Part shown: in pieces, positions 1 through 9,969 of the stretch
Layout: each line of letters opens with the position of its first letter
How positions within the stretch are numbered: the stretch's first letter is position 1
NCBI RefSeq assembly: GCF_022747945.1
Contig: NZ_JALDST010000001.1
Coordinates: 1,054,001 to 1,118,000, forward strand
Origin: Micromonospora sp. R77
Lineage (GTDB): Bacteria > Actinomycetota > Actinomycetes > Mycobacteriales > Micromonosporaceae
Reading direction: 5' to 3'
Length of the DNA: 64,000 nucleotides
Translations under genes and position numbers: made by a program
The notes under the pieces: model-generated
Database searches by the model: none
What the model was told of the DNA's origin: nothing
The model's input: only the letters and a program-made list of their open reading frames with translations

Positions 1-3000
1 TTCCGCACGCCGCCCACTCCACCGGCCGGGACCGACCGGGCCCAGGTACGACCGGTGGTCGGCCCGATCGAGGGCCGGCCCGTTCGACCGCACCGGGCGG
101 GACCACGGGGACGGCCCCGGTCGGCCGGTGCCGCGTCCCCGACAGCCCGTCCGGCCGCCGCGCCACCCCGCACGCCTCCGTACCGTCGGCTCCCGCCACC
201 CCGGCGGAGCCCGGCCGCACGGCCCGTCCCGTCTCCGGGCCACCGGCCGACGCGGCCGCCGCTCCGTCGGCGCCGGCCGTCCCCGTCGCCCGACCGGGAT
301 CGGACGTCCCCGTCGCCGGGTCGAGGCCGGACCTTTCCGTGGCCGGGTCGGGGGCCGGTCGGCCCGCCGCCCCGGCCCGTTCCGGATTCGTCGGCCATCC
401 AGGGTCCGGTGCCACCGGTCGCCCCGTCGGCACCGCGGGAGTCGGTGCCCGTCTCCGCGCCGCCGGCCGCCTCGTCTCCGCGCCGCCGGCCCCCGCGCCG
501 CAGCAGGCCGTGGCGCCTACCGCGCCGGTCTCCGCACCGCCCGGACCACAACAGGCCGCGCCACCGGCCGGACCAGCGTCGACGCCACCGGTCCCCGCGC
601 CGCCGCCCGCCGCGGCACCGGCCACGCCGCCCGTCGCACCGGACTCCGCACCGCCCGCACCGCAGCAGGTCGCGCCACCGGCAGCGCCCGAGTCGGCGCC
701 GCCGGCAGTCCCCGTGCCGGCGGCCCCGGTGTCCGCACCGCCGGCACCGCAGGCGTCCGTGCCAGCGGTCGCGCCGGACTCCGCACCGCCGGCTCCGGCG
801 GCCGGGGACGACCGGCCGTCCTCGGTCACGGACGCACCGGCCACGGTGGACCCGGAAGCTGGCCCGGCCCCACCACCACGCACACGGTCGACGCGACCGG
901 CAACGGCGCGGTACGCCCCCGGCCCGCCGTCGGGCAGCGTGACGGCACGCCGGAGAACACCGGGGACGGCCCGGCCACCCCGCCGAGCGGTCGCCGGGCC
1001 GAGGCAGCGGTGCCGTGGTTCCTGCCGAGCCGGCCCGTACCGGCCGTCGACGAGACACCCGCGCCGCGGCCCGTCGCCGACGAGGCGCCCGCGGAACGGC
1101 CCGGTGTCGTACCGGTCTCCGCACCGCCCGCCGCGCGTCCCGCGCCACCCGCGTACCGGCCGGTGTCCGCGCCGCCGGCCGCGTCGGGTGGACCGTCCCC
1201 CGCTGCCGCGCCGGCGCTCCCGCGTACCGGCCGCCCGCCGGGCCGCCGGAGGTCGTGTCGCGGCCCACCTCGGCACCCGCCCGGCCGGTGTCCGCGCCAC
1301 CCGCTCAGCCCGGTACGGGACCGGACGGGTCGGCGCACCCGGTGTCCGCACCGCCGGCCCGGCCCGTCTCCGCGCCCCCGGCAGTGGACTCACCGACGCA
1401 CCCGGGGTCGGCGGCACCCGACCGACCCGTCTCCGCGCCGCCGGCAGCGGATCAGTCGACGCACCCGGTCCCCGCCGCGCCGGCACCCGCCGGCGTCGAG
1501 GAGGAGGCCCGACCGGTGTCGGGACCACCGGCAACGGACCGGCGCGAGCCGGCGGACCACCCCGCAGCCCCGGCACCCACCGACGTGCAGGAGACGACCC
1601 CATCCGCACCGGTGCCACCGGCAACCGACCGGGGCGAGCCGGCGGACCACCCCACCCCGGCCGGATCACCGACCCCCGCCGCCGGCACCGGAGCGGCGAC
1701 CGCGACCGGCACCGGCACGCCCCTCGACGCCGAGCGGCCGGAGCAGGAGCCCGACGCCCAGCCGCCGGACGAGCGGCAAGCCGCACCGGAAGAGCGGCGA
1801 GCGGCACCGTCGGGCGAACGGCGGGAGACGCCGGACGAGCGGCAGGCGACGGCGGAGGAGCGGCGGGAGGCGCCGGAGGAGCGGCGGGAGGCGCCGCCGG
1901 TGGATCCCGAACAGGCGCTGGCCGCCTTCCGGTGGCGGCTGCACCCGGGGACGCTGCGCGAGGAGATCGCCGAACCGGCGGAGCTGCGGACCGTCCGGGA
2001 CGGGCTGACCGCCAAGCTGGGCGTGGCGCTGGACAACCGCAGCCGGGCCCGGCTGCTCAGCCTGCGGGCGGTGGCCTCGCGGATCCTGGGCGACCTGGAC
2101 GACGCCGTCGCCGACGGTCGGCTCGCCCTGACGTACGCGGAAGCCACCGGTGAGTTGCGGCGGACCGCGCTGGCGCGGGCCCGCCTGGCGGAGGTGCTGC
2201 GCTGGCGCGGCGAACACACGGAGGCCGATCGGCTCTTCGCGGAGGCCAACTCCGCGGAGCTGCCCGACCGGCTGCGCGCGGTGCTGCACGAGCACGCCGG
2301 CCGGTCCTGCTATGACCAGGGCCGGTTGATCGAGGCGTGTCAGCACTTCGAGTCGGCCCTCGACCTGCGCCAGGGCGCCGACGCGGAGCTGGCGGCGCGG
2401 ACGGCGGTGGCGTTGGACGCGGTCCGGGAACGGGCCACCGTGGACGGCTTCGGCCCCCGGCCGCGCAATCGGGACGAGCTGCTGGGCGGCGAACGGTCAC
2501 CGGCGCCGACCTTCGACGAGGAGTCGGAACGCTGGGGGTACGCCGACGCCGACGGCCACCTGGTGATCCCCTGCGACTACGCCGAGGTGCAGCCGTTCCG
2601 GGAGGGGATGGCCTGGGTACGCCGGCCGGAGGCGTCCCGCTGGGCGCTGGTCGACACGTCGGGGGCGACGCTGATCGCGGCGAACAACGGCTATCGGGCG
2701 GTCGGCTCGTTCGCCGAGGGTCTGGCCTGGGTCTCGATGGACGGCAAGGGCAACTGGATGGCGGTCGACCCGACCAACATCGTGAAGGTCCCGCCGGGCT
2801 TCGAGGAGGTCCGCCCGTTCGCCGGCGGGGTGGCGGTGGTCCGCCGGGACGGCGGCTGGGGTGCGGTGGACCGCGCCGGTCGGCTCGTCGTGCCGCCCCG
2901 CTACCAGGCTTTCCGCACTCGGATGGCGGACGGGCGGTCGGTGGACGGTTTCACCGAGGAAGGGCTGGCCGTGGTGGAGCTGGCCGGCCGCCGGGGAGTG

Positions 3001-3207
3001 GTGGACCGGACCGGCCGGGTGCTGGTGGAGCCGGCCCATCCGACCCTGGTGATCCACCCGGTCGCGTTCCTGGTGGCCACGGCGGCGGGCCGGTGGGGGG
3101 CGTTGGACCGGCGGGGCGAGCCGCTGCTCGACCCGGTGCATCCGGGCCGGGCCGAGGTGGTGGCGGAGCTCGATCGGCTGCTCACCGACGCCACCCCGGT
3201 CCTCTGA
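1..3207 (+). pseudogene. Pro/Ala-rich TPR and WG-repeat protein, 5'-partial, frame-disrupted
   Basis: The C-terminal part, read in one frame from about 1270 to the stop at 3207, is clear. A charged linker at about 1730-1900 is followed by a helical TPR-like region (about 1910-2450) and then at least four WG-type repeats (cores such as ERWGYADADG, GGWGAVDRAG and GRWGALDRRG). WG repeats form beta-rich scaffolds that are usually binding modules; the ligand is unknown. Upstream lies a long Pro/Ala/Val-rich disordered region with a recurring VSAPPA motif. The motif occurs in frame 1 near 448, frame 3 near 475-735, frame 2 near 1108-1170, and frame 1 again from 1288. The frame therefore changes at least three times, or the sequence carries indels. 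The true start lies upstream of the window. Function beyond a scaffold role is not visible. Confidence 0.6.
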
Positions 3208-3281
3208 CCGCCCCTGGCCCGCCGGGGCCGCACAGGGCCGCGCGGGGCCGCGCCGCAGGGGCGACCGTGATCGGGCCGGGC

Positions 3282-3287
3282 TAGGGT
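3282..3287 (+). promoter_or_regulatory. Predicted leaderless -10 box for the aldo/keto reductase
   Basis: TAGGGT ends six bases before the ATG at 3294, which would place the transcription start at or next to the start codon. No Shine-Dalgarno sequence lies in the gap. The same arrangement recurs many times in this window. Confidence 0.5.
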
Positions 3288-3293
3288 CGGAGC

Positions 3294-4292
3294 ATGGAAT
3301 TCCGACACCTGGGCCGCTCCGGCCTGATGGTCAGTGAGATCTCGTACGGCAACTGGATCACCCACGGTTCGCAGGTCGAGGAGGACGCGGCGACCGCCTG
3401 CGTGCGGGCCGCCCTGGACAGCGGCATCACCACCTTCGACACCGCCGACGTCTACGCGGGCACGAAGGCCGAGTCGGTCCTCGGCCGGGCCCTGAAGGGC
3501 GAGCGCCGCGAGGGGCTGGAGATCTTCACGAAGGTCTACTGGCCGACCGGACCGGGCCGCAACGACCGGGGCCTCTCCCGCAAGCACATCATGGAGTCGA
3601 TCGACGGCTCGCTGCGCCGGCTGCAGACCGACCACGTGGACCTCTACCAGGCCCACCGGTACGACTACAGCACGCCGCTGGAGGAGACGATGGAGGCGTT
3701 CGCCGACGTGGTGCGCGCCGGCAAGGCGCACTACATCGGCGTCTCGGAGTGGAAGGCGTCGCAGATCCGCGAGGCCCACGCGCTCGCCCGGGAGCTGCGC
3801 ATCCCGCTCGTGTCCAACCAGCCGCAGTACTCGATGCTGTGGCGGGTCATCGAGACCGAGGTCGTGCCGACCAGCGAGGAGCTGGGCGTCAGCCAGATCG
3901 TCTGGTCGCCGATGGCCCAGGGCGTGCTGTCGGGCAAGTACCTGCCCGGCCAGCCGCCGCCGGCCGGTTCCCGGGCCACCGACGACAAGGCCGGCGCGAA
4001 CTTCATCGCCGCCTGGCTCAACGACGAGGTGCTGACCCGGGTGCAGCGGCTCAAGCCCCTCGCCGAGCAGGCCGGGCTGACCATGCCGCAGCTCGCCGTC
4101 GCCTGGGTGCTGCAGAACCCGAACGTGGCCTCCGCGATCGTCGGGGCGTCCCGGCCCGAGCAGGTGCACGACAACGTCAAGGCGGCCGGCGTGAAGCTCG
4201 ACGCCGACCTGCTCAAGGCGATCGACGAGATCGTCGAGCCAGTCACCGAGCGGGACGCGGCGAAGACCGAGAGCCCGGCCGAGCGGCCGTGA
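3294..4292 (+). CDS. Aldo/keto reductase, Kv-beta/YghZ-like
   Basis: A 332-residue NADPH-dependent aldo/keto reductase with a complete TIM-barrel layout. It opens MEFRHLGRSGLMVSEISYGN. The catalytic Asp/Tyr pair lies in TFDTADVYAG (about residues 43-52), HVDLYQAHRYD follows near residue 113, and the cofactor-binding C-terminal segment ends in the typical VGASRPEQV. Length and motifs match the potassium-channel beta subunit-like branch (AKR6/AKR14), whose substrates are carbonyl compounds; the specific substrate cannot be told. The start is the only ATG with a suitably placed -10 box. It appears monocistronic and converges on the membrane protease gene downstream. Confidence 0.9.
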   Translation: MEFRHLGRSGLMVSEISYGNWITHGSQVEEDAATACVRAALDSGITTFDTADVYAGTKAESVLGRALKGERREGLEIFTKVYWPTGPGRNDRGLSRKHIMESIDGSLRRLQTDHVDLYQAHRYDYSTPLEETMEAFADVVRAGKAHYIGVSEWKASQIREAHALARELRIPLVSNQPQYSMLWRVIETEVVPTSEELGVSQIVWSPMAQGVLSGKYLPGQPPPAGSRATDDKAGANFIAAWLNDEVLTRVQRLKPLAEQAGLTMPQLAVAWVLQNPNVASAIVGASRPEQVHDNVKAAGVKLDADLLKAIDEIVEPVTERDAAKTESPAERP

Positions 4293-4458
4293 CGCTCCCC
4301 CGGGCCGGCGCGGCCTCCGCGTCGGCCCGGGCCCCTTTCCGGGTACGCCGGACCGACGCGCTCCCGGCGCTGCGCGCCGGCTGCCGGCGCCCGGTCGGCC
4401 CCGCCACCGACCACCGGTCGGCCCGATCGCCGTTCGGTCCGGCCGGGCCGGCCGGCGG

Positions 4459-5253
4459 TCAGCCCTGCCAGAAGCGGATCAGGTCCAGCCCGCGCAGATA
4501 GAGCCCGGGCGGCAGCCCGAGCAGGTCGGCGAGCCAGAAGACCGCGCCGAAGAACCAGCCGTTGATCCGCGGGTTCCACAGCAGCGCGAAGAGCAGGATG
4601 AAGCCCCACGGGGCCATCAGGTCATAGCCGCGCCGCCACTGCGGGTTCAGCCACGGCTGGATCATGTTGCCGCCGTCCAGGCCCGGCACCGGCAGCAGGT
4701 TGAGCACGCTGGCGGTGAGCTGGAGGAACGTCAGCAGTGCGACCCCGGCCCAGAACTCCGGCGAGCCGCCGGTGCCGAAGCCGACCCGCAGCGCGGCCAC
4801 CAGCAGCAGGGTGAACAGCACGTTGGTGGCCGGGCCGGCGAGGCTGACCAGGGTGTGCCGCAGCCGGCCGGGGATGGCGTGCCGGTCCACCCAGACCGCG
4901 CCGCCGGGCAGGCCGATGCCACCGAGCAGCACCACCACCACGGGCAGCACGATGGACAGCAGCGGGTGGGTGTACTTGAACGGGTTGAGGGTCAGGTAGC
5001 CCCGGTGCGCGATGTCGCGGTCACCGGCCCGGAACGCGACCACCGCGTGGGCGTACTCGTGCAGGCAGAGCGAGACCAGCCAGCCGGAGACGACGAATCC
5101 GAACACGTCGAACCGGACGTTGCCGTAGCCCTGCCAGGCCATCACGCCGCTGGTCACGAGGAGCGCGACCAGGGCGAGGAAGACCGGGCTCGGCCGGAAC
5201 GCCGCCCGGGGCACGCCCAGCACGAGGGGCTCGCCCGGGCGGTCGTAGCCCAT
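4459..5253 (-). CDS. Site-2 protease family zinc metalloprotease
   Basis: A polytopic membrane protein of 264 residues. The zinc-binding motif HEYAH lies in a transmembrane helix (about residue 65), and the second metal ligand lies in LLPVPGLDGGNM, the NPDG-like motif of site-2 proteases. Short proteins of this layout cleave membrane-anchored substrates within the bilayer, often anti-sigma factors; the target here is unknown. The ATG at 5253 overlaps the TGA stop of the upstream 66-codon gene by one base, indicating translational coupling and settling the start over longer in-frame possibilities. There is no tethered PDZ domain. Confidence 0.88.
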   Translation of the reverse strand: MGYDRPGEPLVLGVPRAAFRPSPVFLALVALLVTSGVMAWQGYGNVRFDVFGFVVSGWLVSLCLHEYAHAVVAFRAGDRDIAHRGYLTLNPFKYTHPLLSIVLPVVVVLLGGIGLPGGAVWVDRHAIPGRLRHTLVSLAGPATNVLFTLLLVAALRVGFGTGGSPEFWAGVALLTFLQLTASVLNLLPVPGLDGGNMIQPWLNPQWRRGYDLMAPWGFILLFALLWNPRINGWFFGAVFWLADLLGLPPGLYLRGLDLIRFWQG

Positions 5254-5453
5254 CACTCGGCCGGGGGCTGCAGGCTCATCCGGTACTCCACCCGGTCGTC
5301 CTCGACGAGCGCGACGGTGGTGACGCCGGACGTGGCGAGTTCGCGCCAGGTCTGACCGATCCACGACTCGGCATCCGCCTGGCTGCTGAACGACTCGGCC
5401 GGCCCGTCCACCGACTCGCCGTTCGTGCCCTCGTACCGCCAGCTCCACGCCAT
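5253..5453 (-). CDS. Small conserved hypothetical protein, 66 aa
   Basis: The protein begins MAWSWRYEG and ends in LQPPAE. It has aromatic and acidic residues, no signal peptide and no membrane segment, so it looks like a small cytosolic alpha/beta protein. It is placed head-to-tail with the site-2 protease, its stop overlapping that start (TGATG). The two are probably co-transcribed from a promoter upstream of 5453. I recognise the type as a short actinobacterial conserved protein but know no function. The ATG at 5453 is the first codon of the conserved-looking part. Confidence 0.7.
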   Translation of the reverse strand: MAWSWRYEGTNGESVDGPAESFSSQADAESWIGQTWRELATSGVTTVALVEDDRVEYRMSLQPPAE

Positions 5454-5600
5454 GCCGCGTCTCCCCTCGCCGCCGTCGTCCCCTCGGGACGCGAACCCCC
5501 GCAAGCGTAGTCGGCCGGCTGCGCGACGGCCCGGCCCCACCGCCTCCGGCGGGCCGCCGGGTGGGTCAACGGCCGCCGCCCCGGCCGGTACGGTGACGCG

Positions 5601-7160
5601 GTGCTGACTCCAGGAGTGCTGCTGCACGACCGCTATCTGCTCGGCGAGCGCATCGCGACCGGTGGCATGGGCGCCGTCTGGCGGTGCACCGACACCCTGC
5701 TCGACCGGCCGGTCGCGGTGAAGGTGCTGCTGCCCGCGCTGGTCGCCGACCCGGAGTTCACCACCCGTTTCCGGGCCGAGGCGCGGATGCTGGCCGCGCT
5801 GCGGCACCCCGGCATCGTGCAGGTGCACGACGTCGGTTCGGCGACGCTGCCCGACGGCAGCCGGGTGAGCTACCTGGTGATGGAGTACGTCGACGGCGAG
5901 CCGCTGGTGACCCGGGTCCGGCGGACGGGGCGGCTCGACCCGGCCGCCACCATGTCGGTGGTGGCGCAGGCCGCCCGCGCGCTGCACGCCGCGCACGTCG
6001 CCGGGATCGTGCACCGGGACGTCAAGCCCGGCAACCTGCTGGTCGAGCGGGACGGCAGCGTGGTGCTGGTGGACTTCGGCATCGCCCGGTCCGGCACGAC
6101 GGCCGGGATCACCGCCGCGCACACGGTGCTCGGCACCGCGTCGTACATGTCGCCGGAGCAGGCCGGCGGGCAGCCGGTCTCGCCGGCCACCGACGTCTAC
6201 GCGCTCGGTGCGGTGGCCTACTACTGTCTGTCCGGCCGGCCCCCGTTCGAGGGGGAGAACCCGCTGCAGGTGGCGCTGCGGCAGGTGCAGGACGAGCCGG
6301 CCCCGCTCCCGCCGGGCACCCCGCCGGCCGTGGCGGAGGTCGTCCGCCGGGCGCTGGCGAAGAGCCCCGGCGACCGGTACGCGAGCGCCGCCGCATTAAG
6401 CGGACGCCGCCGAGGACGCCCGGGACGCGACCCCGGTGGTGCTGCCGGCGCCCACCGACCCGGCCGGAGCCGGCGGACGGCCGCTCGGGGTGGGGACGGC
6501 AGTTCGCGCTCGCCGCGGGCGGCGTCGTCGTGCTGCTCTCGCTGGGCGCCACCGCCGCCCTGGCGACCCTGTACTCCCCGGTGGCCGACGACCCGCCGCA
6601 GCGACAGGCCGCGCCGACCGGTGCGTCGACGTCCGCCGCGCCGGGACCGGCCTGACCGTCGGCCACCACGCGGTCGGCGGCGCCGACGCCGGGTCGTACC
6701 GGGCGGGCCGGTCGGTCGCCGTCGGTGGCTCCGGTGGCGGACCCGACGGCCACCGCGTCGGCGACCCGGACCGGCCGGCGGTGCGGTGTCGGCGTCGCCC
6801 ACGCCGACCGCCACCGGCGGTGCTGACCCGAACCCGTACGCGGCGACGCGAGTGTGCGGCGGCAACACCGGGTGATCGACTCGGCGGCGCTGACCGTCGG
6901 CGGGGTCCGGCAGGGCCGGGTGTACCTGCTCTGGAACGGCGGCAACGGGCGCAACTGCGTGGTCACCCTGAAGGAGAAGAACGTCGGCCAGGCCACCGCC
7001 GTGTCGGCGTACCTGGAGAAGTGCGGGGGAAGGCCCGCGACACCGAGAGCAGGTCCTACGCGTACTACGCGGGGCCAGTCCGGGCGGTCGCCAGGGCGTG
7101 TGCGGTGGGGCGGCGCGACCGGCGGGGCGAGCTACGCCGGCGTTCGAGCACTGCGGCTGA
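5601..7160 (+). pseudogene. Membrane Ser/Thr protein kinase with extracytoplasmic C-terminal domain, multiply frameshifted
   Basis: The kinase domain is intact over about 265 codons. It shows a Gly-rich loop GERIATGGMGAVWR, the VAVK lysine, HRDVKPGN catalytic loop, DFGIARS and the APE-equivalent SPEQAGG. From about 6395 the frame changes repeatedly. Recognisable pieces continue in other frames: a Pro-rich linker, one membrane helix (FALAAGGVVVLLSLG, near 6510), an S/T/P linker, and an exported domain with VYLLWNGG and VVTLKEKN (6920-6980) that ends FEHCG and a stop at 7160. Together they give the usual layout of Hanks-type kinases: cytosolic kinase, one helix, outer sensor. Conserved residues persist within every piece, so indel errors in the sequence are more likely than real decay. 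The upstream intergenic region (5454-5600) shows nothing notable. Confidence 0.75.
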
Positions 7161-7229
7161 CCCGCCGGAGGTCGCCGCCGGGTGCCAGGCGGCGTCCGGG
7201 CCGGCGGGCGGCGGTCCGCCGGACGGCCT

Positions 7230-7235
7230 TAAGGT
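7230..7235 (+). promoter_or_regulatory. Predicted leaderless -10 box for cobU
   Basis: TAAGGT ends six bases before the ATG at 7242. There is no room for a 5' leader, which argues against a cobalamin riboswitch controlling this cob cluster from this promoter. Confidence 0.45.
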
Positions 7236-7241
7236 ACGGGC

Positions 7242-7916
7242 ATGTCCGTAGACGGGTGGGGCCGCTCCTGGTGCTCGGCGGTATCCGGTCCGGCAAGTCC
7301 GAGTTCGCGGAATCGCTGGTCGCCGACGCTCCCACGGTCCGCTACCTGGCGACCGCCCCCGCGGGCGACCCGGACGACACCGAGTGGGCGAACCGGCTGG
7401 CGCACCGCGCCCGGCGGCGGGAGCTGGACACCGAGGAGACCGCCGGGGACCCGCGCCGGCTGGCCGACGTGATCGCCGGTGCCGCGCCGACACGGTCCTC
7501 GTCGACGACCTGGGTGGCTGGGTGTCCGTGCTGCTCGACCCGGCCCACCAGCCCGGCCGACGACACACCGCCGGTGGACGAGCTGGCGGCGGCGGTGCGG
7601 TCGAGCGCCGCCCGGCTGGTGCTGGTCAGCCCGGAGGTCGGGCTCTCGCTGGTGCCGACCACCCCGCTGGGCCGCGCCTTCACCGACGCGCTGGGCGCGA
7701 CGAACCGCGCGGTCGCCGACGCCTGCGACGCGGTGGTGCTGGTGGTCGCCGGCCAGCCGTCGTGGTTGAAGCCCGCCGCGCCCGACCGGTCGAAGCGCGC
7801 CGGTCCCGGCCGGCCCCGGCCAGGCCGGCGCCGGTGCGACCCGGCGCTGATCAGTTCGGCACCGGTCAGGCCGGTCCCGGTCAGGCCGGCGCGCCGGCCG
7901 AGCGGCGCTGCCGGAG
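7242..7916 (+). pseudogene. cobU: CobU, adenosylcobinamide kinase/guanylyltransferase, frameshifted
   Basis: CobU phosphorylates adenosylcobinamide and then transfers GMP to it in nucleotide-loop assembly of cobalamin. The P-loop LVLGGIRSGKSEFAE (about 7270-7310) is the family signature. VLVDDLGGWVSVLL (near 7500) and LVLVSPEVGLSLVP with the GRAFTDALG and NRAVADACDAVV segments (7610-7740) follow, ending VVAGQPSWLKP. The frame switches from 3 to 2 to 1 and back to 2, so no single reading frame covers the gene. The segment after 7770 is an Ala/Pro/Gly-rich linker running towards CobT coding sequence without an obvious stop. CobU and CobT may therefore be one fused polypeptide; the end given here is approximate. 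Confidence 0.7.
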
Positions 7917-9112
7917 GTGCTGACGCCGAGCGTGGCGCCGCGACCGGCGAGCGGAGCGCGCCAGCCGCCGCCTGGGCGGCGCCGACCGTGGCGCTGCCGA
8001 TGGTCAGCACCGGCCTGGTCATCCGGCCGGCATGGAACTGCCGATGCCGACGACTACGCCGGCCCGCTGGCCGTGGAGCGGCTCGCCACGCTGGACGTAC
8101 CGGGTGCCGGGCTCGGGCTGCTGGACCGGGTGGTCGGCTTCGCCGCCGCCACCCAGGGCACCGCCACCCCACCCGTGGGCCTCGGTCAGGTGCTGCTGCT
8201 GCACGGCGACCACACCGGCGGCGCGGCGGCCGGAACGGCACCCGGCGAGTCGGCCCGCCGGGCCCGGCAGGCCGCGCCGGTCGGGGTGTCCTGGCCCGGC
8301 TGGCCGCCGAGAACGGCGCCAGCCTCCAGGTGGTGGACGCCCCGACCGCCGCCCCGATCGAGGACGGGCCGGCGCTGACCGCCGACGAGGTGGAGGCGGC
8401 CCTGCGCCAAGGGCTGGCGGCTGGCCGAGGCGGCCGCCGAGGCGGGCGTACAACTGCTGGTGCTGGCGGCGTGCGGGCGGGCACGGAGGCCGCCGCCGCG
8501 GCGGTGCTCGCGGCGACCGCCAGGACGAACCGCCAGCGGTGCTCGGCCGGGTGGTGAGCGGGGCCGGCGAGGTCGACGACGTGGCCTGGATGGCCGGTAA
8601 CGGTCCGCGACGCCCTGCACCGGACCCGACGCTCGCCGCGCGACGCCAAGGACGTGCTGGCCGAACTGGGCGGCGGCGACGTGGCGGTGGCCACCGGCGT
8701 GCTGCTCGGCGCGACCGCCCGCCGGCTGCCGGTGCTGGTGGACAGGCCGGTCAGGGTGGCCGCCGGCATGGTCAGCCAGGATCTGGCCGGGCAGGCCCGG
8801 CACTGGTGCCTGCTGCCCGACCACGGTGGGCGGCAGCCGTCCAGTTGGCCGCCGACGTGCTCGGCCTGACCCCGCTGCTGGACTGCGGCTCGACCTGGGC
8901 GAGGGGGCCGCCGCGCTGTACTGCCTGTTGCGCTCGGCGCTGGCCCTGGCCGCCCACGTTGCCGTGCACCCGACGCTCGGCGGCGACGCGGGCGAGGACG
9001 CCGCCGACTTCGCCGAACCCGAGCCGGCCGGCCCCGGCCCGGCGACCACCCGCGGACTTCGCCGGGCGAACCCGCAGGCCCCGGTCCCGCCACCACCGGG
9101 TCGGACGAGGCG
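7917..9112 (+). pseudogene. cobT: CobT-like dimethylbenzimidazole phosphoribosyltransferase region, frameshifted
   Basis: Pieces in three frames match CobT, which makes alpha-ribazole phosphate from nicotinate mononucleotide and dimethylbenzimidazole. They include ALPMVSTGLVIRP (near 8010), DDYAGPLAVERLATLDVPG (8050-8105), GFAAATQGTATPP, VLLLHGDHTGGA (8190-8225), LARLAAENGASLQVVDAP, GGGDVAVATGVLLGA (8670-8715), VLVDRPVRVAAGMVSQDLAG and HWCLLPD. About seven frame switches are needed to join them. The tail is rich in Glu, Pro and Ala. Boundaries are approximate because the segment seems to read through from CobU and perhaps into CobS. The order kinase, phosphoribosyltransferase, synthase fits one nucleotide-loop operon. 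Confidence 0.65.
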
Positions 9113-9904
9113 GTGCCGGACGCACCGGCTGGCGTGCCGGCTGAGTCGCGGCTCGCCGACGGCGTCCGGCCTGGCGAATACCGCCGCCGCTGCCGCTGCG
9201 CGGTCAGGTGGACCGGGCCGCGGCGGGCCGGGCGATGGCGTTCGCCCCGGCCGTGGGCGCGCTGCTCGGCACGCTGCTGGGCAGGGTGCTGCTGACCGCC
9301 GCTCTCGCCCCACCGCTGGTCGCCGCCGGCGTCACCGTCGCCCTCGGTGCGCTGGTCACCCGGGGGCTGCACCTGGACGGGCTGGCCGACACCGTGGACG
9401 CGCTGGGGTCGTACCGGCGGGGGGCGGCGGCGCTGGAGATCGCCGGGAAGAAGCCGGACGTCGGCCCGTTCGGGAGCTGGTCGCGCTGGTGGTCGTACTC
9501 CTGCTCCAGGCCGGGGTGCTCGCGGAGCTGGCCGGGCGGGGGGTGGGCGGCGGCGCTCGCGGGCGTGGTCGCGGCGACCGCCGCCGGTCGGCTCGGCGTC
9601 ACGGTGGCCTGCCGGCGCGGGGTGCCGGCCGCCCGCCCGGAGGGGCTGGAGCGCGCTGGTCGCCGGGACGGTCGGGCCAGTCGCGCTGGTCACCGGCACG
9701 GCCGTCGTCGCGCTGCTGGCGGTGCCCGCCGTGCCGGACCGCCCGTGGCAGGGGCCGGTCGTCGTGCTGGCCGCGCTCGCCGTCGCGGTCGGGCTGCTAC
9801 GGCACGGGGTACGCCGGCTCGGCGGGATCACCGGTGACGTGCTCGGGGCCACCGTGGAGGTCGTCACCACGCTGGTCTACCTGGGGTTGGTGCTGTCCGG
9901 CTGA
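9113..9904 (+). pseudogene. cobS: CobS, adenosylcobinamide-GDP ribazoletransferase, frameshifted
   Basis: CobS is a membrane enzyme that joins adenosylcobinamide-GDP to alpha-ribazole, the last assembly step of cobalamin. The diagnostic motif [19 protein letters not shown] lies at 9364-9420. Membrane segments ([48 protein letters not shown]) and a C-terminal segment ending VYLGLVLSG at the stop 9904 complete the family pattern. The total span of 792 nt suits the usual length of about 250 residues. At least four frame changes interrupt it. The GTG at 9113 is the likely start if the gene is separate; I see no stop in its frame in the 70 nt upstream, so fusion to CobT is possible. Confidence 0.75.
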
Positions 9905-9969
9905 GCGCGGCCCGCCCGGCCGGGTAGCGTTCTGGGGGGACAGCACCGGCGCGGTCGATGGGGGACGGC

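Noticed and set aside
7160-7242. Cobalamin riboswitch before cobU
   Set aside because: The gap after the kinase stop is about 80 nt, too short for the element, and a leaderless -10 box is present. No B12-box-like sequence was seen.
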